DNA of 64,000 nucleotides from Psoroptes ovis (taxonomy: Eukaryota; Arthropoda; Arachnida; Sarcoptiformes; Psoroptidae): contig PQWQ01000038.1 in the NCBI GenBank assembly GCA_002943765.1, positions 124,001 through 188,000 of the forward strand. Direction: 5' to 3'. How positions within the stretch are numbered: the stretch's first letter is position 1; each line of letters starts with the position of its first letter. The position numbers were made by a program, and so were the translations under genes. The notes under the pieces were generated by a model, which saw nothing but the letters and a program-made list of their open reading frames with translations, was not told where the DNA came from and made no database searches. Shown here piece after piece: positions 36,130 through 46,638 of this stretch.

Positions 36130-37031
36130 TATTTTCAAATTCAAATTATTTAAAATCAAATAATTACCACAAAGTGGTGGAATGTCACAAAATCACCGAT
36201 GAAAATGTATGGGCGTTTGATTAATGTTAATCAATGACAATGTCATTTTAGAATCATCCATTTAATCTTTCGGTGGTAATCAAAGACATTAATTACTAAT
36301 GATAATAATAATTTTATCATTTTACATGGAATCCGATATATTTCCAGCTATAAATTAAGACCATAAATTATAGATGAAAACCTATAGACTCAATTCCATT
36401 CAAATGGTACCAACTTTCAAAGGCAATTTATGGCTTAAATCTTATAAATTAGTGTGCTTATTTATGCTTGTTGAAGATGTAATAAAATCTTTCCAAGAGA
36501 AAATAAAACGATTTATGTCAAATCCATTTTGTTGTATTAAGTATTTGTATATCGGGTCTTAAATTTTTGAAATTCAATAGGTTTTTCGATTGCTTTCACA
36601 ATCGATTTATTTCAATCTGTTCAAAATAATGCCGCATCAAATGTTCTAAAAATAATTTTTGAAAATTGAATTTATTAGAAAACAACTAAACAACAACCCT
36701 AAAATAGCCATATATCACACACAAACACACACACACACATGAGTATAAACTACTATTTTGGGGTAAAAATAACTTTGACAAAACATGAACTTGAAAATCT
36801 ATAGTTTCAAATTTGCGTCATTCAATGATGTATTCGATATTTGCATATGAGCCGATCATCTATTTTCACAAAAGAATGAATGAATTTCAATGGTAAAATT
36901 TTGATAAATTTTGACAATTAAATACGTCCAATTAAATAATTATATTTGAATCAGTGGTGGCCAAACTACTGCTATTGCTCATGACCATTCATTTGTGTCA
37001 CTTGTGTTCGAATTAATTCAATCAAAATATT

Positions 37032-37052
37032 CAAGGCTATACATCAATGAAA
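37032..37052 (+). repeat. Possible solo fragment of the 44-bp satellite
   Basis: AAGGCTATACATCAATGAAA matches the satellite unit AAGGCTATCCATCGATGAAA with two substitutions, and AAGGCTATACATCG also occurs inside the array. It stands alone about 29 kb from the array. The match is short enough that chance is possible. Confidence 0.4.
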
Positions 37053-37288
37053 TATATGGCAAAATGTGATGAAAAATTGCTGAAGGTTGAAGAAGAAGAT
37101 TGAAGGTTTACCACCACTGTAAACATGTGCATCAATTTTGATTGTTATAATAATAATAATAATGGACATTTTATGTTAATTTTCACAGTCAGTAAACAGT
37201 ATTTATTTATTCTGAATATTATTATCATGAATTTATTTGTCAAACATTTAATTTTTCAAACATTATTATTCATAGGCGTATATTACAC

Positions 37289-37370
37289 TAAGATTGTCCG
37301 AAAAGTTCATTCGGCTTAATCGGATAGAGTTGCTCATGAAAATCGGACAAAACTTTCCGGACAATCTTAA
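37289..37370 (+). mobile_element. P80 miniature element, type C
   Basis: The left end is TAAGATTGTCC with the TTCATTCGGCTTAATCGG core; the right end is CCGGACAATCTTAA, then TA. Both ends carry GATTGTCC instead of GGTTGTCC. Confidence 0.82.
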
Positions 37371-37849
37371 TAATTTTGCCAATATTCAAAATTTATTTTT
37401 GAATAGCATTTATATGGAAATATATTTTTTTTTGAAAATATTCAAAATCTAAGATGGAAAATAATTCAATTCATTTTCATCATTGAATTCATTGGGCAAA
37501 AAAAAAAAAAATTCGGCAGCAAAACACATCCGTCCATCAATTCTGGAATAAGGTTCCCAATGCACACACACACACATATAATATATTTGACAGATTATTT
37601 ATTATTATTAGACTATTATTAGATCATATCACAAAATATTTCATAAATTCCGTGCCACATTTTACGAGCGTAGGTCGTTTGACAATCATTATCTGAGTTT
37701 TTTTGCATTTATTTTTAATCATGAATGATTGGATTTTACGGAAAATGAAAATTAATCAAAGGTCATAACTTCGATCATCATCATCATCGTCGTCAATAGC
37801 GATATATCGATTCGATTCAATAAATGAATTGATGGATCGCACCCTTGTA

Positions 37850-37933
37850 TCAGGGCGTCCCATAAGTTCTTGCCGTTTTTTTCAATTTTTTTTTTTCATT
37901 CGAAAAACGGCAAGAATTTATGGGACAACCTAA
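37850..37933. mobile_element. P80 miniature palindrome, type A
   Basis: TA flanks both sides. The left end is degraded to TCAGGGCGTCC, while inner arms CCATAAGTTCTTGCCGTTTTT-type pair closely with the right arm. Confidence 0.85.
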
Positions 37934-38071
37934 TATTTTCTCCAATCGAACGATGATAGCAACACCCAAAAAATTATAATTTATCTGAATAAATCAAAAT
38001 CAAATATCAAAGTAATATATTGAAAGAAAAATGAGATTGAAAATCATACGAAATCGGATTGGAATTTTATA

Positions 38072-38150
38072 TAAGGTAGTCCGGAAAATTCTGGCCAATT
38101 TTCATTAGCATTGAAATGATTAAGCCGAATAAACTTTTCGGACAGCCTAA
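38072..38150 (-). mobile_element. P80 miniature element, type C
   Basis: Read on the minus strand it shows GTTTATTCGGCTTAATC. TA flanks both sides; the termini are TAAGGTAGTCC and GGACAGCCTAA. Confidence 0.82.
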
Positions 38151-38210
38151 TACATACATGACTACGAATAAGCGCCTGGCAATGAATGATCAGGTGCCAT
38201 AGAAATATAT

Positions 38211-38292
38211 TTAGATTGTCCAATAAGTTCTTGTCGATTTTCTCATCATTTCTCTACAGATATAATCGACAAAAACTTTTCGGACGACCTAA
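38211..38292. mobile_element. P80 miniature palindrome, type B
   Basis: The ends are TTAGATTGTCC and GGACGACCTAA, followed by TA. The core reads GTCGATTTTC...GATATAATCGAC. It lies 60 bases from the previous copy. Confidence 0.84.
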
Positions 38293-38515
38293 TATATTTA
38301 AGAGTCGAATCCAATTTTTTTTTTCCTTGGTCTTCATTTCATTTCAATGTTTTTACTTATTTTTCACGCATTTACAAACAATAATCTTGGGACCTTGCAT
38401 TGAATGTAGTTTCATTTTTTGAATATTAATAAATATGGTGTATTGATTGATTTGAATAGTCAGTGTCATAGTGTTTTAAAGAATGCCAATCAAATCGAAT
38501 CGAATCGATAATTGA

Positions 38516-39454
38516 ATGATGATGGCCGATTCAAACCCTGAAACATCATCGATGAATGATAATCTTTGTTGCTGTTGTTGTTGTTACTATTGTATTGAAT
38601 GTTCAATAAACCTTATTAAATTACCTTGGATTAAATGTAAAAATTTCATTTTGAAATCTTTTCGAGGTAAAAATAAATCATCCTGGATTAATTCCAAAGC
38701 TAATCCATCGAATACAATCGATAATAATAATCGTTCATTATTTTCGAATCATATTATCGATAATAATCATCGATCATCATCATTATCATCTTCATTTTGT
38801 AAAAATAATCTTAAAAATTCAACCAATGATTCATCATCATCGAATTCGATTATCAAATGTCCAAATTGTCAATTTAAATCCAAATCAATCAGTGGATTTG
38901 CATCGTTGTTACAATTGTCGTCATCGTCAACGGCGCCATTCACAGATAACATTTCAAATCGATTAATGCCGACTAGTCGATCACAACCAAGTACACCAGC
39001 CGCCAGTATTAATAATGGTGAAACGAAAAACATGCAAAAAACACGACGATCACCATCCGATTATTGTCGTGTGGCTACATGTGAAAAATTACACATACAC
39101 GATGTAACACCAAAGTGCCTGGAAACATTTGCACCATCATCAACATGTTCATCATGTCAACAATGTGATCAACAACATATTGGACCTAATCATAGCCAAT
39201 TATTGTTGATAAAACGTTTGATGAAAGAGCTTCCAATCATTGAATCGATGAATAATAACCCATTGCCAAACACTAGATCGAACACCAACACCAATAACAG
39301 CTATACAAATCATAATACACTTCAATCCACAGCTAAACAACAACAACAAAGCAATACACCTATAGCCACTACATGTTTGCTGATGCAATGGCCTTTGCCA
39401 GAATATCGGCCACAAAATTCACCAGTGCATCTTTATCGAAAAATTGTGATTTAA
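38516..39454 (+). CDS. Orphan Cys/Ser/Asn-rich protein
   Basis: Function is not recognised. ATG at 38516 opens 312 residues. Near the N-terminus is a run of Cys (CCCCCCYYC), which could be palmitoylated and anchor the protein to membranes. A CPNC pair (IIKCPNCQFKSKS, about residue 115) and a later Cys/His group (CEKLHIHDVTPKC, CSSCQQCDQQH) might bind zinc. The rest is Ser/Asn/Thr-rich and disordered, ending QWPLPEYRPQNSPVHLYRK. Support is frame length, an ATG after a long upstream stretch and clear end signals; introns cannot be excluded. Confidence 0.55.
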   Translation: MMMADSNPETSSMNDNLCCCCCCYYCIECSINLIKLPWIKCKNFILKSFRGKNKSSWINSKANPSNTIDNNNRSLFSNHIIDNNHRSSSLSSSFCKNNLKNSTNDSSSSNSIIKCPNCQFKSKSISGFASLLQLSSSSTAPFTDNISNRLMPTSRSQPSTPAASINNGETKNMQKTRRSPSDYCRVATCEKLHIHDVTPKCLETFAPSSTCSSCQQCDQQHIGPNHSQLLLIKRLMKELPIIESMNNNPLPNTRSNTNTNNSYTNHNTLQSTAKQQQQSNTPIATTCLLMQWPLPEYRPQNSPVHLYRKIVI

Positions 39455-39985
39455 GAATTTTTTGAATTTTTGAATAAAGAACTATGACCTTATCAATTTC
39501 TAACATATATAGGGTCATTCATATATTCTTATTTTGATTTACACAAAGCACACATTCGAAAAATGTTTAAAAACAAAAATATAAATCTTTGAACATACCA
39601 AACTAATGTAATTGATTGATTGATTGATTATTATCAATAAAATCATTTTGAATAAATGCCATGTGCATGTCTGTGAATGGAATGTTGAACTTTGACATTT
39701 TCGGCGATTCTCTTTTCAAGTACTTGATTGAAATAGATATTAAGCATTGATTTGTTTATGTGTGCTTAAGACTATAGTATACTATATGATGTGTAAACTT
39801 GAGAAAATTAGTAAACACACTAAATAAAAGTTTGGTGGATGAATATTTTATGATTTTCTATATATTTTTCACTGTGAATTAATCACATCAAGTTTTATAC
39901 TTTGAATTCATATTCAAAGTATAAATAGGGCAATTTTCAAAAAAAATTATTTGCTTCTATTTTTATGCATTATTTTTCGATGTTT

Positions 39986-40001
39986 GTGGCGCCATCTAGT
40001 T
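39986..40001 (-). promoter_or_regulatory. AGATGGCGCC-type site
   Basis: The plus strand reads GTGGCGCCATCTAGTT, about 530 bases past the stop of the gene at 38516. No obvious promoter is next to it. Confidence 0.25.
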
Positions 40002-40385
40002 GTGATGTTTATAATGAATTATTTTTTAAAATTTTCAATCATTGAATATGAATTTCAATCACTTATCATCAAAGCTCTTAAAACCTCTTAAAGATTTAAT
40101 TATCTTTCATATAAGCATATAACCCTATGAATACTGATTGAAGATGCAAATGGCTCTTGATAAATGTCTATGAGCATTGAGAAATTTGTCTCAGGAAACG
40201 TCAAAGGTCTCGTGAAATGTCAAATTAATAAATGATGGTAAGAGCCCAAGACCTAAGTATTGACATTTAAAAAATTCAAATAAATCGATTTTCTAGGGTA
40301 AACATGAACATTTTATGTTTGAAATCAAAAGTGATAATTGAAATATAGCTACATGTGTAAGGTAGTATACACTGGAAATCATGTA

Positions 40386-40468
40386 TTCGGTTGTCCGAAA
40401 AGTTTTTGCCAATTTTCCAAATGATTTTCTACGCGATATAATCGGCAAAAACTTTGCGGACAACTTAA
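40386..40468. mobile_element. P80 miniature palindrome, type B
   Basis: TA flanks both sides. The left arm is GTCCGAAAAG and the right arm, reversed, GTCCGCAAAG; the core has CGATATAATCGGC. The ends are TTCGG and CTTAA, both mutated. Confidence 0.84.
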
Positions 40469-40659
40469 TATAATGAAATGATCATGATTTTTAATTAAAC
40501 ATTTGAATTTGAAATGAAGTGAAATAATAATTATGAATAAAATATGATGACCACCACCACATAAACAATAGCCTTTACCAAACCAAACCGAAATATGAAA
40601 ATTTGAATTTGAGATTTCACCAAATGATGATGATTAACATATGAAAATTACTATTATTA

Positions 40660-40740
40660 TTGGATTGTCCGAAAAGTTTTTACCGATTTTTTAAATGTTT
40701 TTCAATCAGTAAACGGGCGAAAACTTTTAGGACAACCTAT
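40660..40740. mobile_element. P80 miniature palindrome, type B, diverged
   Basis: TA flanks both sides. The ends are TTGGATTGTCC and GGACAACCTAT. The core has drifted from the GATATAATC consensus. Confidence 0.82.
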
Positions 40741-41088
40741 TATTATTTACCAAACCTACCAACCTTTTAACAAAAAACAAGAAATGTTTTAAATTAAAGT
40801 TTATTCATTTGTACGGACTATAGGTGCATGTATTTAATGGTTAATGACGAGGGTTTTTGCACATTCGAACATTTTGAATTATTCCTGAAATTTTTTGACT
40901 GGTAAATTTGGATTGGTAACCATAGATATGAATTATATCTGACCATAATAATCATAATTATAATCTAAACTTTATTTTTAAATGATAATAAAAAAAATGA
41001 AAATTATTTCATAGGTTGTGTGTGTGTTCATTGGTTGTTGTACACACATTAATAATTGCTAATAATAATTATTATTATTATTCTAATA

Positions 41089-41251
41089 CAAGATTTCAAG
41101 TTTTAATTCAGAGTTTTAAAATTAAATTTCATAATTTTAAAATTGAATTTCGTAGTTTTGAATGTAATTTTAAACAGTAAAATTACGAAATTTAATTTTA
41201 AAATTATGAAATTCAATTTTAAAACTATGAATTAAAACTTGAAACTCTCTG
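41089..41251. mobile_element. P162 palindromic miniature element
   Basis: The left end is CAAGATTTCAAGTTTTAATT and the right end AATTAAAACTTGAAACTCTC then TG; TA flanks both sides. The arms are close to complementary along their whole length. Confidence 0.86.
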
Positions 41252-41474
41252 TAATAATAATAATATGACCAACAATACAAAATTTATGCAAAATAAATCA
41301 TTTATAGTTTTTTTTATTCACTAATTGGTCAAATTCAAATCGTCCCAAAAAAAAAAACAATCTAAATCTAAATTTACCATTTATTTATATTCTCTTGTAT
41401 GTCAGGTAAAAAAGATACCAGAAAAAAACCAGAGAAAATAATAATAACCATAGTCCCTAGTTTCACTTATATAC

Positions 41475-41556
41475 ATAGGTTGTCCGAAAAGTTCATTGGG
41501 CTTAATCGTATAGAGTTGCCACATGAAAATTGGCCAGAACTTTTCGGACAATCGAA
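41475..41556 (+). mobile_element. P80 miniature element, type C
   Basis: The left arm GTCCGAAAAGTTCATTGGG continues CTTAATCG; the right arm has TTGGCCAGAACTTTTCGG then ACAATCGAA. The target duplication is not preserved. Confidence 0.8.
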
Positions 41557-42402
41557 ATATATTATCGTTAATCTTGATTACTTTGTCATTTTTGGATCTG
41601 GTCTTTATTTAAAAAATATATATGTTTGCGCACATTATCATTTACTACCATTTGATGATCACCAATATTTTACATTATTACTGTGTATGGTGATAATAAC
41701 GATGATTATTACGAATAGTTTACCGTAAAACCGTATCAATACGTAATCGTCGTAGACGTTTTCAATGGAAAATCTGTGAACAATGAACAAATAATAATTC
41801 GAATGCATAACCATAATTTACCCTTTATAAAATGTTGAACTATTGAATACGTTATTACACTACTACTGCAATCATGCACAGAAAGAATAGAATTTAAATG
41901 AATTTTTATTATGGTGGTGGACATTCTCAAATCGAGAATAATTATTATTTTCATATGGGAAAATAATAATATGAACCAAATGAAACTGAACTAAACACTG
42001 AAAAACAAATGGACAATTTAATCATTTGGACATTCATTTACTGCTGGGACTGCTGCTGTTTGTGTATGGTCCATATTTGAAATTCATATATTTTAAAAAT
42101 TCATTCATAGAATAGTTTGTGTTTGCTGAATATGAGTGTATATGACAAGGGTAATAATAATTGTGTCTGAATAATCATTTCGAATCATTTCATGATTAGA
42201 ATTCGATCCAGATACAGCTGTATATGTGATTCATTCATTTGAACACGTATCACAAATTATTATTTGAGATTATTCGCTACGAATCGATTATCGGATCAAT
42301 TGATTCGAATTGATTGATTGATCAAATTGATTGATTAGTTTGATTGAAATTTGCTTTGTGAATCATTGATCACTAAATCACTAATCACATTTTTTCTTCA
42401 AA

Positions 42403-43449
42403 ATGAAACATTTAATTGATGAAAATTTCAAAACAACCATCAAACCAAATACGTTAATAATGAACAACGACGATAATAATCAATGTAAATGTCGAATTTC
42501 ACCATCATCATCATCATCAGTATCACCAGTATCATTATTCATCAATAATAAACCCTTTTATCTATTAATATCATTATCATTCAATTGTTTATTACGATTA
42601 TCTTGGATTGAATGTAGCCATGTATTCATAAGCCAACAATCACCAAATTCGATCATCAATAATCATAAATCAACCCTTTCACCACTAACATCACCCAGTT
42701 TATCAATTTATCATTGTAACAATACTGTTTATCCAGAAAATAATGGCTGCCATCCATTGGTTGCTCGTTGTGAATCACGATCACAATTATGTATTTGCAA
42801 TTCATCATTATCATTGTCATCCACAAATAATGAATTTGATTCATTGAAAACAAAGCAAGCGAAACAGCGACATTTTGAACGTAAACGTTTAGATGTTTAC
42901 CGATGTTTACCTGTCAAAAAATTAGGACAAACATGTGAACATAGTGTACAATGTTATTCAATGGTCAAAGGTTCTGGATGTTATCGGTCTAAACAGCTAA
43001 ATCAGAAACAAACGTATCATAATAACAGTAGAGATGGCATGGACCATTGGCAATGTTCATGTCCACATGGATCCAAAGGTTTGTTTTTTTGATGTTTTGA
43101 AAATTCGAATTAATCATACAACCCTTAAACATTTATAGATGGAAATGAATGCTCGAATGAAACAGTGGATCACGATAAACAAAAATGTGATAATCGTGAT
43201 GATGGTTATCGATGGATATCGCTGCTACGAAAATGTATAGCGAATGACCCTATGATACATTATTCAATGCGTGTAGGACGTGCTGGTGGTGGCCGAAGTG
43301 GTGGCGGTGGCGGTAGTGTTGGCCGATCAACTGGTTCACGGTCTTGGTTTAGTAATCGCCGTAATCATGCCGCTGTTGGTGACAGATCAAAAACTTATTC
43401 AACAACAATAATAATTGCATTGATTTTCATTGCAATTATCATACAATAA
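42403..43449 (+). CDS. Cys-rich EB-module-like membrane or GPI-anchored protein
   Basis: Exons 42403-43078 and 43139-43449 join in phase 1 to 328 residues. A hydrophobic stretch at about 50-68 (FYLLISLSFNCLLRLSW) could be an internal signal or anchor; MNNDD at residue 20 is an alternative start. The extracellular part has paired Cys in an EB-like order (CNNTVYPENNGCHPLVARC, CICN, YRCLPVKKLGQTCEHSVQC, WQCSCPHG, CSNET, KC, KC). A Gly/Ser-rich stretch follows, then a short hydrophobic C-terminus (TTIIIALIFIAIIIQ) with nothing after it, as expected for a GPI signal or a tail anchor. Arthropod EB-domain proteins are often cuticle or receptor ectodomains; the role here is unknown. Confidence 0.68.
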
Positions 43450-43908
43450 CTTCATATAACTTATAATTCATTCTATGCAATTGACCAATTGTAATAATGT
43501 CATCATTATCTTATATAATTCTCACACAAATTGATTGAATGCATAATTTTTGTAAATAAAACATTTTTGACGAATAATTCATTCATATGTTTGTGTTTCC
43601 ACAAATACATACCATCAATCAAACCCATGAATCGAATTTGAATTTGATTGCATTTAGAATTACAATATTGATCAATATGCAACCATAATGAATATTGGAA
43701 AAAATTAAAAATTTTTACCTCTTTGAAATCCCTATTTTCAATTGTTGTCGTTGTTTTGTGGCCTTAACGATCAAAACACACAATTGAAAAAAAAACCAAA
43801 TAATATTTGCCCAAATACACAAATACCGTAAAATGTTTGTTTTTATCAAATTTATTTCGAATCAAAGACTATTGAATTAAAATAAATAAATCCCATTAAT
43901 TATTATCA

Positions 43909-44253
43909 TTATTTGAATTGAAAATATGATGACATTCGTTGATGTTTGGTTGATTTATTCAATTTTTGTTCTTTTTGTTCACGTTCGAAATCTGCATCAA
44001 CATTATAAGGTTGTTCACCTTCATAGTAATCACGTTGTGAATGTTTTTCATCCAAAGGTATGAATACAGGGACCTTAACCGGTACAATGTAAGGAATACG
44101 AATAATTTTCACTTCAACATCTTCATCTTCAGTGGATGGATCTTCTGGTGGATCGAATTCGGTTGTTTTCGGATCGAATTCAGCTTTCGTATCAGCTGCG
44201 ACAGTCACAATGGAAAAGATTAAGACGGTGCTCAACGATAATACGACAAACAT
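43909..44253 (-). CDS. Small secreted acidic protein with VPVKVPV motif
   Basis: Function is not recognised. A single exon encodes 114 residues. A clear signal peptide (VVLSLSTVLIFSIVTVAA) is followed by an acidic stretch (FDPPEDPSTEDEDVEV), then the hydrophobic motif RIPYIVPVKVPVFIPL and a charged C-terminus. The same motif, at the same relative place, occurs in the next minus-strand gene (44947-45366), so the two look like diverged tandem duplicates. Alternating Val-Pro repeats of this kind occur in arthropod cuticle and secreted matrix proteins, but no family was identified. Confidence 0.72.
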   Translation of the reverse strand: MFVVLSLSTVLIFSIVTVAADTKAEFDPKTTEFDPPEDPSTEDEDVEVKIIRIPYIVPVKVPVFIPLDEKHSQRDYYEGEQPYNVDADFEREQKEQKLNKSTKHQRMSSYFQFK

Positions 44254-44430
44254 ATTGAACTCGAATGTTCAACTCCAAATACGTAGACAAGTTTAAAATG
44301 AAACAATAATCTCCAAGATTAATACGTTTCAAATTGAAACACTGAAACACAAAAGCCTTGAATATCGATAATTAACAAATGGCTGGTTTATAATGATTGA
44401 TTTTCAATACACCACCAAGTTTAAAATTTA

Positions 44431-44572
44431 CAAGGATTTCAAGTTTAAATTCGGAGTTTTGAAATTGATTTTCATAATTTTGAATGCAATTTTGAGTCGT
44501 AAATTTACGAAATTCAATTTAAAAACTACGAAAATTAATTTTAAAATCTTGAATTAAAACTTTATACGCTTG
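44431..44572. mobile_element. P162 palindromic miniature element, shortened
   Basis: The left end is CAAGGATTTCAAGTTTAAAT; the right end is TTAAAACTTTATACGCTTG; TA flanks both sides. It is about 20 bases shorter than the other copies through loss in the left arm. Confidence 0.82.
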
Positions 44573-44840
44573 TATCGACTAATTACAACATATGGCAGAT
44601 TACAATATGATTTCATGCATTACAAATCAATGCAATCAAACACACAGACGGATTTAGTGTTTACGGATATATTTAATTATTTTGAAATCGAAATGAAACA
44701 AATTGCACAATGAGTATTTGTGGTAAAATGATATATGATCGAATACCGCTGAAATAGATTGATTGATTCATCTATAAAAGACTAATGTTGAATCATATAA
44801 ATGATTGGCAGTGTCTAAACAAGGATAATAGTGAAATATA

Positions 44841-44921
44841 TAAGGCTGTCCGAAAAGTTCATTCGGCTTAATCAATGGAGCTGTTGTAGGAAAATCGGCG
44901 AAAACTTTCCGGACAATCTAA
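44841..44921 (+). mobile_element. P80 miniature element, type C, in a probable 3' UTR
   Basis: TA precedes. The left end is TAAGGCTGTCC with the TTCATTCGGCTTAATC core; the right end is CCGGACAATCTAA. It lies 25 bases past the stop of the minus-strand gene at 44947-45366. Confidence 0.83.
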
Positions 44922-44946
44922 TGTAATTTTGCAATAAATTCAATAA

Positions 44947-45366
44947 TTAAGCTTTTGAATCATCATATTGATTTTGATTAAAACGACCAAGACCAGTATA
45001 ATCAGGTATTTGTTCACCGAAACCTAATTGACCAAAACGTCTACCTTGATTTCCACGAATCGGCTGATGAGAAAGGTGACCAGCATATCCATGATCATAA
45101 CGATTAGCTGTTGGTGGTGTATGAGTTCGCTTACGACCATAAACAGATCTGAGACGATCATTCGGTTTTTTCATTTCAATATAAACCGGTACTTTGATTG
45201 GAACACGTATTGGATAATGTACATATTTATAGATTTTTCTTGGCCGACCATGATAATGATGATCATGATCATTATAACGATCTTGTTTGATCACCAAGAC
45301 AGCCGTAGCGAAATCACAAATCACGATGATTAAAATCAATACAAATGAAATGATTCGAATGTTCAT
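44947..45366 (-). CDS. Small secreted basic protein with VPIKVPV motif
   Basis: Function is not recognised. A single exon encodes 139 residues. The signal peptide is strong (IISFVLILIIVICDFATA). His/Tyr/Arg-rich sequence (DHDHHYHGRPRKIYKY) precedes HYPIRVPIKVPVYIEM, which aligns with RIPYIVPVKVPVFIPL of the neighbour at 43909. The C-terminal part is Gly/Arg/Tyr-rich (YGRKRTHTP, GRRFGQLGFGEQIPDYTG), like structural secreted proteins. It probably arose with its neighbour by tandem duplication. Confidence 0.75.
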   Translation of the reverse strand: MNIRIISFVLILIIVICDFATAVLVIKQDRYNDHDHHYHGRPRKIYKYVHYPIRVPIKVPVYIEMKKPNDRLRSVYGRKRTHTPPTANRYDHGYAGHLSHQPIRGNQGRRFGQLGFGEQIPDYTGLGRFNQNQYDDSKA

Positions 45367-45667
45367 TTTCGTTGAATTCTTATGAATGAATTAATCAATG
45401 AATGAGCGAATACACAGATTAATAAGAATATAGTTTTGTAAGACTATAGTTTTTTTCTTGTGAATAAAACACAATTCAAGTTTTTAAGATTGTTTTGATT
45501 TGTATTTATATGAATCAATCAAAGAAAACAAAAACATGTTTTCAATCATTTGCAGCAGACAACAATCCACCAAACCGTGACATTGGTTTGCTGCAGCAGC
45601 AACAGCAGCAGCATTTTCCACTCTTTCACAAATTAATTCAAATATAAGGATATAAATAAACATAATA

Positions 45668-45750
45668 TAAGATTGTCCGAAAAGTTCATTCGGCTTAATC
45701 AATCAAGAGTTGCTTGATGAAAATTGGCCAGAACTTTTCGGACAACCGAA
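45668..45750 (+). mobile_element. P80 miniature element, type C
   Basis: TA precedes. The left end is TAAGATTGTCCGAAAAG with the TTCATTCGGCTTAATC core; the right end is CTTTTCGGACAACCGAA. Confidence 0.82.
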
Positions 45751-46120
45751 ATAGTTGAACAAACTATCTTTTTCCGCCTAAATCACACACATTCAATCAC
45801 ACGTTTCAATTCAATTCAATGACGATTGGTGGCAATTTCAATGAAGACTATTTTTTGAACAGTTTTCCACCACATAAACAATCCAAAATTGCCTTGAGGG
45901 AAAATCCCGAATCATTAACAGATTATATCATCATTGATTAACGTTATATGTGATTTTAAAAAATTCAAAAAATTCCCCAAATTACTTTCGAAATTCAAAT
46001 TTGTATGATGAATCATTTGAGACATGCATTTTTTTCAAAGAAATTGTCAAGGTATTTGCCTTAAGTATTTACATAATTTGGAAAATATGCAATGCGTGAA
46101 TTTAAGAAATACAAAATGCA

Positions 46121-46215
46121 TAAGGTTGTTCGAAAAGTTTATTCGGCTTAATCAAATTAAATCAATCAGTGTTGCACAAATGAAATTCGGCCAAAAGTTT
46201 TCGGACAACCGTTAA
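46121..46215 (+). mobile_element. P80 miniature element, type C, enlarged
   Basis: The left end is TAAGGTTGTTC and the core TTTATTCGGCTTAATC is followed by an extra AAATTAAATC segment. The right end is GGACAACCGTTAA then TA. Confidence 0.78.
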
Positions 46216-46256
46216 TACAAAATTCAAAAATAAATGATTGATTGATTAATGAATGA

Positions 46257-46343
46257 TTTGGTTGTCTCATAAGTTCTTGCCGTTTTTTTAATTTTTTTTT
46301 TTTCATTCAAAAAACGGCAAGAACTTATGGGACAACCCACTAA
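46257..46343. mobile_element. P80 miniature palindrome, type A
   Basis: The arms CATAAGTTCTTGCCGTTTTT pair closely. The outer ends have drifted (TTTGGTTGTCT and GGGACAACCCACTAA), then TA. It is 42 bases from the previous copy. Confidence 0.84.
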
Positions 46344-46638
46344 TATTTTTAAATCAAATCACATCATACCATAATCAATTGATTGAAATTGATTAATCAA
46401 AATATTTGATTAACTTACTTACTTGTTGTTGTCAATCACACACATAGAGCAGTATGAGTGTGAGCAACTGCTTTTTGGTTTATGGCGTTCAAAAATAACA
46501 CACAATATCAAAAATCACATTGACTTGATTCCTATTTTCACTGAATTAAGTTTAAACTAATCAAATCAAATCAATATTTATGTGATCAATGATTGCTGTG
46601 CTGCTGTTCATATTCATCATCATCATTCACTTGTCACA

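Larger units (their letters stand above)
36130..38515. other. Gene-poor intergenic stretch
   Basis: No coding region was recognised. It holds four P80 copies, a CA microsatellite near 36722, and a solo satellite-like fragment at about 37032-37052 (AAGGCTATACATCAATGAAA) resembling the 44-bp array unit. The last part probably contains the promoter of the gene at 38516. Confidence 0.65.
39455..42402. other. Gene-poor intergenic stretch
   Basis: No coding region was recognised. It holds three P80 copies, one P162 copy, a GTGGCGCCATCTAG site at 39986-40001, and a segment at about 41722-41790 with ATACGT and GTTTTCAATGG blocks shared with 20530-20650. The open frame at 41399-41728 is mostly P80 sequence. 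Confidence 0.65.
44254..44946. other. Gap between the two VPVKVPV genes
   Basis: This gap holds one P162 copy and one P80 copy, listed separately, plus the 5' flank of the gene at 43909. No other feature was seen. Confidence 0.6.
45367..46638. other. Intergenic stretch with P80 elements
   Basis: No coding region was recognised. It holds three P80 copies, a GCT-rich microsatellite near 45592-45615, and A/T-rich sequence likely including the promoters of the flanking divergent genes. Confidence 0.65.
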
